A DNA stretch of 64,000 bases from an uncultured Selenomonadales bacterium (GTDB lineage Bacteria > Bacillota > Negativicutes > Acidaminococcales > Acidaminococcaceae), in contig OMWZ01000005.1 of assembly GCA_900314855.1 (NCBI GenBank), forward strand, positions 61,377 through 125,376. The letters are read 5' to 3'. Of the stretch, positions 1 to 8,107 are shown piece after piece. Position numbers and translations under genes: made by a program. Position 1 is the stretch's first letter. Every line of letters starts with the position of its first letter. Under the pieces are notes generated by a model. It did not search any database. It saw only the letters and a program-made list of their open reading frames with translations, and was not told the DNA's origin.

Positions 1-1
1 A

Positions 2-778
2 CTGCCCGGCAGCAAGTTCGTACCGGTCAATAAACCCGACGGCGGCGGGATTACAGGAATGGTCGAATTGGCGAAAGCCAAACCGGACGGACATACCCTC
101 GGCATGGTCACGGTCGAGCTGGCTATGTTCCCCCATCAGGGCAAGGCATCGGTAACCAATAAGGATTACGCCGCTATTTGCGCGCCAATCGCCGCGCCGG
201 CGGCCCTCATCGTCCCGAAGGACGCCCCCTACAATTCGCTGGACGAATTTGTCGCCTACGCCAAGGCGAACCCCGGCAAGATCCAGATGGGCAATTCCGG
301 GACGGGCGCCATCTGGCACATCGCGGCGCTGAACTTTGAAAAGGAATTCGGCGTCCAGTTCAAACACGTGCCGTATCCGAAGGGAAGTGCTGACATCGCC
401 GCAGCCCTGGCCGGCAAGCACATCGAGGCTACCCTGGCCGATCCGAGCGTCTTCAAGAGCCAGGTTGACGCCGGCAAGCTGAAAATCCTCGCTGTCATGG
501 CCGATACGCGGAGCGAGCTCTATCCGAATGTACCGACCTTCAAAGAACTGGGACATCCCCTGACCATCCGCGCCTGGGCCGCCCTCGTGGCGCCGAAGGG
601 CACGCCGAAGGAGAAACTGGATGTCCTGCGCAAAGCGGCGGAAAAGGTCTGCAACAGCAAGGAATTCAAAGATTACTTCAAGAAACAGGGCATCGACCCG
701 ACGGCGATTATCGGGGATGCCGCCGACAAGATGCTGGCGGATGATGACGCCATGTACGCGAAGTTCCTGAAGAAATAA
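2..778 (+). CDS. tctC: Tripartite tricarboxylate transporter substrate-binding protein, 5' end missing
   Basis: Periplasmic binding protein of the TTT (Bug/TctC) family, which delivers a carboxylate to the TctAB membrane pair. The reading frame is open from base 2, so the signal peptide and first lobe start lie outside the window; an internal ATG at 59 is not the true start. The visible part begins with a PVNKPDGGGITG stretch, the glycine-rich ligand loop typical of TctC, and continues with the family pattern GNSGTGAIWHIAAL and a GSADIAAALAGKHIEA segment. The C-terminal LKILAVMADTR and NVPTFKELG motifs are also characteristic. A hairpin with a T tract follows, then tctB and tctA. Ligand unknown: citrate, aconitate and other di- or tricarboxylates are all possible. 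Confidence 0.92.
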   Translation: MPGSKFVPVNKPDGGGITGMVELAKAKPDGHTLGMVTVELAMFPHQGKASVTNKDYAAICAPIAAPAALIVPKDAPYNSLDEFVAYAKANPGKIQMGNSGTGAIWHIAALNFEKEFGVQFKHVPYPKGSADIAAALAGKHIEATLADPSVFKSQVDAGKLKILAVMADTRSELYPNVPTFKELGHPLTIRAWAALVAPKGTPKEKLDVLRKAAEKVCNSKEFKDYFKKQGIDPTAIIGDAADKMLADDDAMYAKFLKK

Positions 779-814
779 TTTTTCGGCAGGGAAGCGGTAA
801 ATATGATATAGTAT

Positions 815-849
815 CAAGGTGGCCGGCTCGCCAGCCACCTTGATTTTTT
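815..849 (+). terminator. Terminator-like hairpin between tctC and tctB
   Basis: CAAGGTGGC (815-823) pairs perfectly with GCCACCTTG (834-842) around a 10-nt loop, and a run of six T follows at 844-849. It sits inside an operon, so partial termination would leave tctC more abundant than the membrane subunits. Confidence 0.8.
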
Positions 850-880
850 GTATAAAAGTTTTTTCTGGAAGGTGTTTCCC

Positions 881-1351
881 ATGTTTTCCATGCTTGTCTG
901 CAATTATTTCGTGTCCGCCGTTTTCCTGGTCCTGGGTGGGGCCATGGCGTACGGCGCGTTGGAATTTCCCCTGGCGATGACGGAACACGGGCCGGGTCCG
1001 GGGTTTTGGCCTTTCTGTCTGGGCGGCGCCCTTGTGGCGGTGTCCCTGTTCCTGTTTTGCTTTTCCCTGTGGCATCGGGAGGCCCTGAAAGCCCGGCAGG
1101 TTGCCTTCGCGACGGAGGCCAACGTACCGGTCTACAAGGCCATGGGACTTCTCGTCCTGCTGTGCGCGGCCATCGGGGTGCTGGGCTTTTTTCCGGCCTT
1201 GGCGGTCTTCATCCCGGCCCTGATGTATCTGCTCCGGTGCCGGAATCCGCGTTGGATCGGCGGGACGACCGTCGGTGTCATCCTCTTCGTCTATGTGGTC
1301 TTCGGCCTGGTGCTGAACACCCAGTTTCCCCAGTCGGTATTTTTGGAATAA
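881..1351 (+). CDS. tctB: Tripartite tricarboxylate transporter small membrane subunit TctB
   Basis: Small integral membrane subunit of the TTT carrier, about 156 residues. It has four hydrophobic segments, beginning with one near residues 5-28 that contains a FLVLGGAMAYGAL stretch, and a GPGPGFWPF turn between the first two helices, which is a conserved TctB feature. The ATG at 881 is preceded by GGAAGGTG at good spacing. A TTG at 848 is in frame but lies in the T tract of the upstream hairpin and was rejected as start. The gene ends 15 nt before tctA, so the two are co-translated. Confidence 0.9.
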   Translation: MFSMLVCNYFVSAVFLVLGGAMAYGALEFPLAMTEHGPGPGFWPFCLGGALVAVSLFLFCFSLWHREALKARQVAFATEANVPVYKAMGLLVLLCAAIGVLGFFPALAVFIPALMYLLRCRNPRWIGGTTVGVILFVYVVFGLVLNTQFPQSVFLE

Positions 1352-1366
1352 GGAGGCGGTCTGGAA

Positions 1367-2857
1367 ATGGCGGATATCCTTGCAGCGCTCGGCATGGTCG
1401 CCGAGCCCTTCAGCCTGGCCTGCCTTGTTTTCGGGGTCTGGGTCGGAATTATGTTCGGGGCCATGCCCGGCCTCAGCGTCAATATGGGGTTGGCCCTGCT
1501 GCTGCCCCTGGCGTTTGCCTTTAAGGGTATTGCGGGCATCCTCATGCTGCTGGGCATCTACTGCGGTGCCATTTACGGCGGCAGTATCAGTGCCATCCTG
1601 TTGAAAACACCGGGGACGCCGGCCAGCGTGGCCACGACCCTGGACGGTTATCCCCTGGCGACGAAACTGCACCAGCCGGGCCGTGCCCTGGGCATTTCGA
1701 CTATGGCCAGTACCTTCGGTGGGATCTTCAGTACGGTGTGCCTCGTCATCATGGCGCCCCTTTTGGCGAAAGTGGCCCTGCAATTCAGCAAACCGGAATA
1801 TTTCGCGCTGGCCGTGTTCGGCCTGTCCATCATTACGAGCGTGTCCAGCGGCAATGTCATTAAAGGCGTCATGGGCGGGCTCGTGGGGCTCTTTCTGGCC
1901 ACGATCGGCATCGATGCCATGAGCGGCGTGATTCGTTTTACCTTCGGGACGAATTACTTGCTGGGCGGCGTCAGTTTTATCCCGATTTTGATTGGCGTCT
2001 TCGCCCTGGCCCAAGTCCTCCAGTCTATTGAAGACAATTGGAAGTATATCCACCAGACGACGAAGATGGCCATCGACCGGACTTTGCCGCGGCTATCCGA
2101 CATCCGGCGCGTGTTTGTCACCCTCCTGCGGAGCAGCGTCATCGGTACCTTTATTGGCTGCATTCCCGGGACAGGCGGGGATATTGCGAGCTTCGTCGCC
2201 TACGACCAGGCGAAACGCTGGAGCCGGCACAAGGACAATTTCGGCCAGGGTGAGCCGGAAGGAGTGGCGGCGCCGGAAGCGGGCAACAATGCCGTCAGTG
2301 GCGGCGCCTTCATCCCTGTTTTGACCCTGGGAATCCCCGGAGACGGCGCTACGGCAATCATGATGGGCGCTCTCATGGTCCAGGGCATCCAGCCCGGCCC
2401 GATGCTTTTCCTAGAAAAGGCGCCGTACGTGTATGCCATTTTCCTAGGATTGTTTTTTGCCAACGTGGCCATGTGCCTCATGGGGTACTCCCTGATTCGA
2501 CTTTTCGCGAAAGTGACCCAGGTCCCGACGGTTATTCTCCTGCCCCTGATCCTTGTCATGACTTTCGTGGGCACGTACAGCTATAACAATTCCATGAGCG
2601 ACGTCTTTGTCATGGTAGGCAGCGGTATCCTGGGGTATTTCCTCAATAAGCTGGAATTTTCCATGAGCTCCCTGATTATCGGGATTATCCTCGGGGCCAT
2701 GGCGGAACAGAACTTTGTCGGCAGCCTGATTATGAGTGATGGCAGCCTGTCCATCTTCTGGACGCGGCCCCTGTGCCTGTTCTTCCTGGTGGCGGCGGTC
2801 GTCATGCTCCTGGCGCCGCTGTTCAGTTTTGGAAAGAAAAAAAAGAAGGCGGCGTGA
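1367..2857 (+). CDS. tctA: Tripartite tricarboxylate transporter large permease TctA
   Basis: Large permease of the TTT family, 496 residues, the usual length. It is strongly hydrophobic with about 10-12 membrane segments. Diagnostic motifs include GAMPGLSVNMGLALLLPLAF near residues 25-45, YCGAIYGGSISAILL near 65-80, a GIPGDGATAIMMGAL signature around residue 325, and a basic GKKKKKAA tail. With TctB it forms the proton- or sodium-coupled channel served by the upstream TctC. The start at 1367 has an AAGGAGGC ribosome site. No regulator for this transporter is visible inside the window, because the region 5' of tctC is missing. Confidence 0.95.
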   Translation: MADILAALGMVAEPFSLACLVFGVWVGIMFGAMPGLSVNMGLALLLPLAFAFKGIAGILMLLGIYCGAIYGGSISAILLKTPGTPASVATTLDGYPLATKLHQPGRALGISTMASTFGGIFSTVCLVIMAPLLAKVALQFSKPEYFALAVFGLSIITSVSSGNVIKGVMGGLVGLFLATIGIDAMSGVIRFTFGTNYLLGGVSFIPILIGVFALAQVLQSIEDNWKYIHQTTKMAIDRTLPRLSDIRRVFVTLLRSSVIGTFIGCIPGTGGDIASFVAYDQAKRWSRHKDNFGQGEPEGVAAPEAGNNAVSGGAFIPVLTLGIPGDGATAIMMGALMVQGIQPGPMLFLEKAPYVYAIFLGLFFANVAMCLMGYSLIRLFAKVTQVPTVILLPLILVMTFVGTYSYNNSMSDVFVMVGSGILGYFLNKLEFSMSSLIIGIILGAMAEQNFVGSLIMSDGSLSIFWTRPLCLFFLVAAVVMLLAPLFSFGKKKKKAA

Positions 2858-2951
2858 CAGAATCTTAATGTTCCTTTCATCAACCTGTGGCATGATGAAG
2901 ACGTACCAAAGAACATCCGGAATCGGAAAGAAGGAACAGGAGGACAAAACT

Positions 2952-3572
2952 ATGGCAACGAACAAGATGACTGTCACGACGAAGAAATCCCTGGCGCGGG
3001 CAGCCTGCGCGCTGGCCCTGCTGCTGAGTCTGGGTGGGGGAATGGCGAGTGCCGCCCCGGCGCCCGTCAGTATCGATGGGGCCCGGGAATACGCGGTTTC
3101 CGAAGCGGGCGTACCGGCTTCGGCTGTCACGTATATAAGATCGGAATCCGATATGGAAGGGGGCGCGAAAGTCTACGAGATCCGGTTCCATACGGATACG
3201 CACGGCTATAAATACGAAATCGACGCCGCCACCGGCGCCATCCGGGAAAAGAGCGTACGCCTGCTGAACCGGGGCCGGCACGACACGAACGGGAATCCTT
3301 CGAACCGGATCGACCAGGAACGCGCCCGGGAGATTGCGGCCCGCCAGTTCGGATTCTCTGCTTCCGATGTCACGTTCTATAAGCTGGAATTGGATACGGA
3401 ACAGGGGAACGCGGAATATGAATGTGGATTTTACAAGGACGCGGTGAGATACAGGGTCGATGTGGACGCCGTCACGGGCGACGTCGTCAAATACGCCTAT
3501 GACCACGATGGATACCACAGGAACCGGCACGATGGCCCCCACGCGGGACATCATCCTCGTCGTTCCCGCTGA
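2952..3572 (+). CDS. Secreted protein with two PepSY domains and a histidine-rich tail
   Basis: About 206 residues. An N-terminal signal peptide (basic start, ALALLLSLGGGMASA, predicted cleavage after ASA near residue 35) is followed by two PepSY-type repeats at roughly residues 40-105 and 112-185. Each repeat has the helix-then-strand pattern and a xYEIDAATGAI or YRVDVDAVTGDV ending. PepSY modules often act as inhibitory or chaperone-like domains in exported proteins. The last 20 residues are rich in His and Arg (DGYHRNRHDG, HAGHH), which could bind metal. The chosen ATG has CAGGAGGAC upstream; longer in-frame starts exist but would bury the signal peptide. The gene appears monocistronic, and its partner is unknown. 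Confidence 0.8.
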   Translation: MATNKMTVTTKKSLARAACALALLLSLGGGMASAAPAPVSIDGAREYAVSEAGVPASAVTYIRSESDMEGGAKVYEIRFHTDTHGYKYEIDAATGAIREKSVRLLNRGRHDTNGNPSNRIDQERAREIAARQFGFSASDVTFYKLELDTEQGNAEYECGFYKDAVRYRVDVDAVTGDVVKYAYDHDGYHRNRHDGPHAGHHPRRSR

Positions 3573-3589
3573 CCTGTCACGGGAAAAGG

Positions 3590-3634
3590 AAAACGGCTTG
3601 CCCTTCCCATGGGGAAGGAGCAAGCCGTTTTTTA
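3590..3634 (+). terminator. Intrinsic terminator after the PepSY gene
   Basis: AAAACGGCTTGC (3590-3601) pairs with GCAAGCCGTTTT (3620-3631), with an inner CCTTCCC/GGGGAAGG extension, followed by T residues. The rest of the gap to 3756 shows nothing recognisable. Confidence 0.9.
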
Positions 3635-3755
3635 GTTTGTTATGGCCTTGTATTCCGCGCCGCGACTTGTGTTCGGCGTCCCCTCCTTTGCCTTTCCTGC
3701 CGCCCTGCATGGCGAGGCGGCCGTCATGGGGACAGGACGGACCAGCAGTCGTAGG

Positions 3756-4451
3756 TCAGTATCCGTGGAAAACATCGGTCACAATGTGGTCCGCGGACAC
3801 GCCCAACCCGGTCAGGCGCTCCGTAAAGGCCCGGTTCATCCCGGGGGAGCCGGCAATGAGGTATTCCGCCGTGTTCCCGTGTCCTTTGGCGTAGGCGTCC
3901 GTATCGGCCATGAATTTGTCCCTGTCCGCAAGCAGGCGGATGTCCAGGGCAGGAACGGTCTGCTTCAGCTCGTCCCAGAATCCATTGTAGGCGAACTCGC
4001 CCCGGTCGTCGGAGTAGAGGAGGGTCAAGGCATAGCCGGCTGCCGGTGCTTCCGCATACGCCCGCAGCAGGGAGCGGAGGGGCGTGATGCCGATGCCGCC
4101 GGCGAGGAGGAGGGCCTTGTCATAGGCTCCGGGATGGAAGGCGAAGGAGCCGAGCGGCGCCGCCACGCCCATCGTATCACCGGGTTTCAGCCGGCGCAGG
4201 AGCGTGTCCTTGAAACTCGTGTGGGGCTCGGCGATGCGCGTCGTGAACATCAGGCATCCGTCTTCCGGGGCCGACGCAATCGTAAAAATCCGCGTATCCC
4301 GGTCCTGCGGGTCCAAAGGATAGCCCTGCAGCTGCCAGGCCGCGTGCTGGCCGGCTTTCCACGTGTATCCGGCGGGAATCTCCAGCAGGAAACTGTAGGA
4401 ATCGCTGGTTTCCTGAACGATTTTGATTACAGTGGTCGGGAAGAATTTCAT
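3756..4451 (-). CDS. Ferredoxin-NADP reductase-like FAD/NAD(P)-binding oxidoreductase
   Basis: 231-residue flavoprotein of the ferredoxin reductase-like superfamily. The N-terminal half is an FAD-binding barrel with the RIFTIAS motif near residue 70. The C-terminal half is a nucleotide-binding domain with LLAGGIGITPLRSLL near residue 115 and a final GxPGMxxxFTERL-type segment (GSPGMNRAFTERL). No ferredoxin, globin or other electron-transfer domain is fused, so the electron partner is unknown. The ATG at 4451 follows AGGAGGTATGTG; a longer upstream in-frame ATG would add an unconserved basic leader. It lies 37 nt downstream of the YbaK gene and is probably in the same transcript. Confidence 0.85.
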   Translation of the reverse strand: MKFFPTTVIKIVQETSDSYSFLLEIPAGYTWKAGQHAAWQLQGYPLDPQDRDTRIFTIASAPEDGCLMFTTRIAEPHTSFKDTLLRRLKPGDTMGVAAPLGSFAFHPGAYDKALLLAGGIGITPLRSLLRAYAEAPAAGYALTLLYSDDRGEFAYNGFWDELKQTVPALDIRLLADRDKFMADTDAYAKGHGNTAEYLIAGSPGMNRAFTERLTGLGVSADHIVTDVFHGY

Positions 4452-4488
4452 CACATACCTCCTTTGCGTTGGTGCGGCGCGGGGCGTG

Positions 4489-4971
4489 TCAAGCCTCCGC
4501 CGGCTGCCAGCCCTTGCAGACATCGATCCAGCCGAGGTTGTCCGTATACTGCTCCAGCTCCGCCGGCGTCAGTTCGATGGCGTTGTTTTCTTCTCCGGCG
4601 GCGGGAAAGACGGTCGAAAAGCGCCGCAGGGAGACGTCCAGATAAATCCGGACTCCCTCGTTGACCCCAAAGGGGCAGACGCCGCCGACGGCATGGCCGA
4701 TGGCCGGTTCCACCTCTTCAAAGGGCAACATTTTCGCCTTGATGCCAAAAAGATGCTTGAACTTGGCATTATCGATTTTCGTGTCTCCGGAGGTGACAAT
4801 CAGGATCGGTCCCTCCTTCGTCTGAAAGGACAGGGTTTTGGCAATCCGGCAGGGTTCGGTCCCGGCTGCCTGGGCCGCCAGTTCTACCGTGGCGCTGGAA
4901 GTCTCGAAAGTAATGATACGGCCGGCCTGGCCGAGCCGCTCAAGGTACGCGCGGGCGCGTGCAACGGACAT
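4489..4971 (-). CDS. YbaK/EbsC family aminoacyl-tRNA deacylase-like protein
   Basis: 160-residue stand-alone editing domain of the YbaK/ProX/EbsC superfamily, which hydrolyses mischarged aminoacyl-tRNA such as Cys- or Ala-tRNA(Pro). Visible family motifs are the early TFETSSATVELAA segment, the lysine of RIAKTLSF near residue 45 that corresponds to the conserved active-site lysine, and the GHAVGGVCPFG loop near residue 95 that lines the pocket. The start has an AAGGTG site. An extended -10 element (TGATATAAT) lies just upstream, inside the end of the preceding gene, so it may have its own promoter as well as read-through from the mutase operon. Exact tRNA specificity cannot be read from sequence. 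Confidence 0.85.
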   Translation of the reverse strand: MSVARARAYLERLGQAGRIITFETSSATVELAAQAAGTEPCRIAKTLSFQTKEGPILIVTSGDTKIDNAKFKHLFGIKAKMLPFEEVEPAIGHAVGGVCPFGVNEGVRIYLDVSLRRFSTVFPAAGEENNAIELTPAELEQYTDNLGWIDVCKGWQPAEA

Positions 4972-5024
4972 GAAAACACCTTCATTTCTGGAATACTGGG
5001 CCGCCGTACGCGGCCTGTCCCTTC

Positions 5025-5033
5025 ATTATATCA
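5025..5033 (-). promoter_or_regulatory. Candidate extended -10 element for the ybaK-reductase pair
   Basis: On the minus strand the sequence TGATATAAT overlaps the stop codon of the MmgE/PrpD gene. No good -35 hexamer is visible, so this would be an extended -10 promoter. Low confidence. Confidence 0.35.
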
Positions 5034-6426
5034 TACTTTGGCCCGTTGCGGGCGGTGGGACAGACAGGTCTGCTTCCGCCAAGGCAAGGGCAAAGTCGTC
5101 GACCTTTTCCAGATGCAGGATCAACTGAAAGAGGGCATGGCTGGACGCCTGTCCCAGGACAGGCACGGCCAGGTGGAGAAATTTTTTCTTCGCTTCTTCC
5201 CAAGAGAGGGGATTGTCCGGGTCTCCTTTTGGACAGTCCACATGCCGGGTCAGGACAGTTCCGTCCGTCAGGGTGACCAGGACTGTGCTGGCCAGTTTCG
5301 ACGGGTTGGCCTGATGGATGGCTTCCTCTTCTTCGTTAGGGACCACGAAAACACGGCGCATGAGAGCTTTTACCGCAGGGTTGGCAATGGCCCTGTCAGT
5401 GAACTCTTCGATGCCGACCACGCCGTTGACGAGCATGGCGGCACAGCAGTACTGGAGGCTGAATTTGCAGCCATAGGGCGTTTTCGGGTTTCCGTTGTTG
5501 ATCAGGTAGTTGGTGATTTCATTGACGCGGACCTCGATTCGCTCGATCTGCTCCGGCTTCAGGTCCTGTTCGTCCCGCAGGGTCTGCAGGGCGTAGAGGG
5601 CGGCGTGGGAGTGCTTGCAGCAGGCGTAAGGCTTGAAAGAATTATCATCGATTTTCAGACGGCCACGGAAAAGCCCTTCCGTCAGCTTTTCCAGATGGGG
5701 TGTTGCCGACATGGCGCGGCAAAATCCTTTTTCCCCTTCCAGGATCTGCGACGCCGCCGTAAACCCGTCCTGTGCCAGATAGGCTGCCAGGACGCCGGCG
5801 AAAGCGCTCTTTCCGGCATGCAGGGGCTTGCTCATGGCGCCATCCTTTAAAAATTCCCAGAGTCCGGCAGCCTGGGTCCCGGCGGACCCGTAACATTGGA
5901 TGGTCCGGTCCGTGTCGAGATGGAGCAGATTGGCCGCTGCCGCGGCGGCGCCGAAGGTTCCAGCCGTGCCGGTTGTATGCCAGAAATAATAAGATTCGGG
6001 GTTAACGGATTCGCCGACGCGTCCACTGGCTTCGTAGCCGGCACAGACCGCGGCAATCATGTCCGTTCCTGGCGCATGCTCTTTTTCGGCGATGGCAAAG
6101 ACGCCGGGGATGACGACGCAGGCTGGATGGATAATGGATGGATTGTGCAGGTCGTCAAAATCCAGGGAGTGCGACGCGGCGCCGTTCCAAAGTGCGGCCT
6201 GGTACACCGTATCCTTGGGCAGGCCAGCGGCGAATACGGTCGCTTCCGACCGGCCGGAAGGGCCCAACACGCGGCGTAGAATCCGTGACGGGGTCTCCAG
6301 GGAGCCGCGGATCGCGATGCCGAGCCAGTCGAGCATACACCGTTTGGCCATCTCCCGCGCGTGCGGGGCCAAGCGGTCATACGTCAACATGGCCGTAAAG
6401 GAAGCCAATTCTCTGGTGTATGTCAT
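5026..6426 (-). CDS. MmgE/PrpD family protein
   Basis: 466 residues, the usual length for the MmgE/PrpD fold, which includes 2-methylcitrate dehydratase, cis-aconitate decarboxylase and iminodisuccinate epimerase. Family residues that look catalytic are present: the SLDFDDLHNPSIIHP segment near residues 87-101 (acidic pair and His), HTTGTAGTFGAA near 150 (His), KPLHAGKSAFAG near 200 (Lys and His), and CKHSHAA near 275 (His). The start codon lies 1 nt after the mutase stop, so translation is almost certainly coupled. The reaction cannot be fixed from sequence: a dehydratase, decarboxylase or epimerase acting on a carboxylate related to the mutase/CoA-transferase pathway is the reasonable range. 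Confidence 0.88.
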   Translation of the reverse strand: MTYTRELASFTAMLTYDRLAPHAREMAKRCMLDWLGIAIRGSLETPSRILRRVLGPSGRSEATVFAAGLPKDTVYQAALWNGAASHSLDFDDLHNPSIIHPACVVIPGVFAIAEKEHAPGTDMIAAVCAGYEASGRVGESVNPESYYFWHTTGTAGTFGAAAAAANLLHLDTDRTIQCYGSAGTQAAGLWEFLKDGAMSKPLHAGKSAFAGVLAAYLAQDGFTAASQILEGEKGFCRAMSATPHLEKLTEGLFRGRLKIDDNSFKPYACCKHSHAALYALQTLRDEQDLKPEQIERIEVRVNEITNYLINNGNPKTPYGCKFSLQYCCAAMLVNGVVGIEEFTDRAIANPAVKALMRRVFVVPNEEEEAIHQANPSKLASTVLVTLTDGTVLTRHVDCPKGDPDNPLSWEEAKKKFLHLAVPVLGQASSHALFQLILHLEKVDDFALALAEADLSVPPPATGQSMI

Positions 6427-6427
6427 C

Positions 6428-8107
6428 TTATGCTATCTCCTTCCCGGCTGTATTCGCGTCTTCGAACAGGGTGGAGCCGTCCTGATGGTATTCGCCGAAA
6501 ATCTCCCGCATGACGCCGCAGATTTCGCCGAGGGTGGCATAGGTTTTGACGGCGTCGATCAGATACGGCATCAAATTGTCCGTACCCTGGCAGGCTTCGC
6601 GCAACCGGTCCAGGCTGGCCCGGACGGCCGCGTTGTCCCGCTTTTCTTTCAGGCTGTTCGTCCGGGTGATCTGCCGTTCGCCAACGCCCAAGTCTGCTTT
6701 CAGGACTTCGTTCGTCGTGACCGGCTTGTCGTCTTGGTATTTGTTGACGCCGATGACCGTCCGGCGGCCGGTTTCGACGTTCTTTTGGTCCTCATAGGCG
6801 TGGAGGGCCATTTCTTTCTGCATGTAGCCTTGTTCAATGGCCGCCACGGCGCCGCCCATCTTGTCAATCTTGTCGAGGTATTCCATGGCTTCTTTTTCAA
6901 TCTGGTCGGTCAGGGATTCCACATAATAGGAGTCGGCCAGGGGATCGATGGTGTTGGAGATACCGCTTTCGTATGCCAGCATCTGCTGGGTGCGCAGGGC
7001 CAGGGTAGCCGATTCTTCCGTCGGCAGGGACAGGGCTTCGTCATAGGCGCAGCAGGCCATGGACTGGATGCCGCCGAGAACGGCGGACATGGCCTGCCAA
7101 GTAATGCGGGCCACGTTATTTAAGGGCTGCTGGGCTGTCAGGACGGAACCGGCCGTGTGGACATGGACGCGGAGCATCATGGCCTTCGGCACCGTCGCGC
7201 CGTACCGTTCCTTCATGATGCGGGCCCACAGCCGGCGGGCGGCGCGGAATTTGGCGACCTCGGAGAAAAAGTCGAGGCCGGCCGTGAAGATCCAGCTGAT
7301 GCCGGGGGCGAAATCATCGACTTTCTGACCCGCCTTGATAGCAGCGTCGATGTAGGCCATGGCATTGGCAAACGCGAAGGCGATTTCCTGGATTGGGGAA
7401 GCGCCGGCTTCACGGATATGATAGGCGCCGACACTGATGGTATTCCACTTGGGGATGTTCCTGGAGCAGTACGCGAAGGTATCCGTAATGAGGCGCATGG
7501 ACGGGCGCGGAGGGAAGATGTATGTGCCGCGGGCGATGTACTCCTTCAGGATATCGTTTTGGATGGTGCCGCGCAGCACTTCGGGCCGGACTCCTTGTTT
7601 TTCCGCCACGGCCACGTACATGGCGAGCAGTACGGCTGCCGGACCGTTGATGGTCATGGAGGTGGAAACCTTGTCCAAGGGGATGCCTTCGAAGAGTCGT
7701 TCCATATCGGCCAGGGAGTCAATGGCGACACCGACCTTGCCGACTTCCCCGTGGGATAGTTCCGCGTCGGAGTCCAGGCCGATCTGGGTGGGCAGGTCCA
7801 TGGCTACGGACAGGCCCGTCTGGCCGGCCTGGAGCAGATACTTGTAGCGGGCGTTCGTCTCTTCGGCTGTCGCAAACCCCGCATAGGCCCGCATGGTCCA
7901 CAGGCGGCTGCGGTACATGGTAGGCTGTACGCCGCGCGTAAAGGGGTACTGGCCGGGGAACCCGTTCTTTTCCATATAATCGGCGCCCTGTATATCCAAC
8001 GGGGTGCAGATTCTTTTTTCCGTCATATGGGGCCGTTCGGGAAAACGGGCCGTTGCTTTGTCTACTATGGCCTGATATTGCTGAAGTCCTTGTGCCAATG
8101 TGGTCAT
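6428..8107 (-). CDS. Adenosylcobalamin-dependent acyl-CoA mutase, catalytic subunit (methylmalonyl-CoA mutase type)
   Basis: 559-residue catalytic barrel subunit lacking the cobalamin-binding domain, as in enzymes whose B12 domain is a separate small subunit. Substrate-pocket residues match methylmalonyl-CoA mutase: Tyr in PTMYRSRLWTMR and Arg in RPSMRLITDTFAY, where isobutyryl-CoA mutases carry Phe and Gln. The GAYHIREAGA motif retains the active-site His. The expected role is interconversion of succinyl-CoA and methylmalonyl-CoA in propionate formation or use. The start overlaps the CoA-transferase stop by 4 nt (ATGA). No B12-binding small subunit or methylmalonyl-CoA epimerase is present anywhere in the window, so the partner must be encoded elsewhere. 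Confidence 0.93.
   Translation of the reverse strand: MTTLAQGLQQYQAIVDKATARFPERPHMTEKRICTPLDIQGADYMEKNGFPGQYPFTRGVQPTMYRSRLWTMRAYAGFATAEETNARYKYLLQAGQTGLSVAMDLPTQIGLDSDAELSHGEVGKVGVAIDSLADMERLFEGIPLDKVSTSMTINGPAAVLLAMYVAVAEKQGVRPEVLRGTIQNDILKEYIARGTYIFPPRPSMRLITDTFAYCSRNIPKWNTISVGAYHIREAGASPIQEIAFAFANAMAYIDAAIKAGQKVDDFAPGISWIFTAGLDFFSEVAKFRAARRLWARIMKERYGATVPKAMMLRVHVHTAGSVLTAQQPLNNVARITWQAMSAVLGGIQSMACCAYDEALSLPTEESATLALRTQQMLAYESGISNTIDPLADSYYVESLTDQIEKEAMEYLDKIDKMGGAVAAIEQGYMQKEMALHAYEDQKNVETGRRTVIGVNKYQDDKPVTTNEVLKADLGVGERQITRTNSLKEKRDNAAVRASLDRLREACQGTDNLMPYLIDAVKTYATLGEICGVMREIFGEYHQDGSTLFEDANTAGKEIA

Noticed and set aside
848..880. TTG at 848 as the tctB start
   Set aside because: It lies in the T tract of the upstream hairpin without a ribosome site; ATG 881 has GGAAGGTG at correct spacing.
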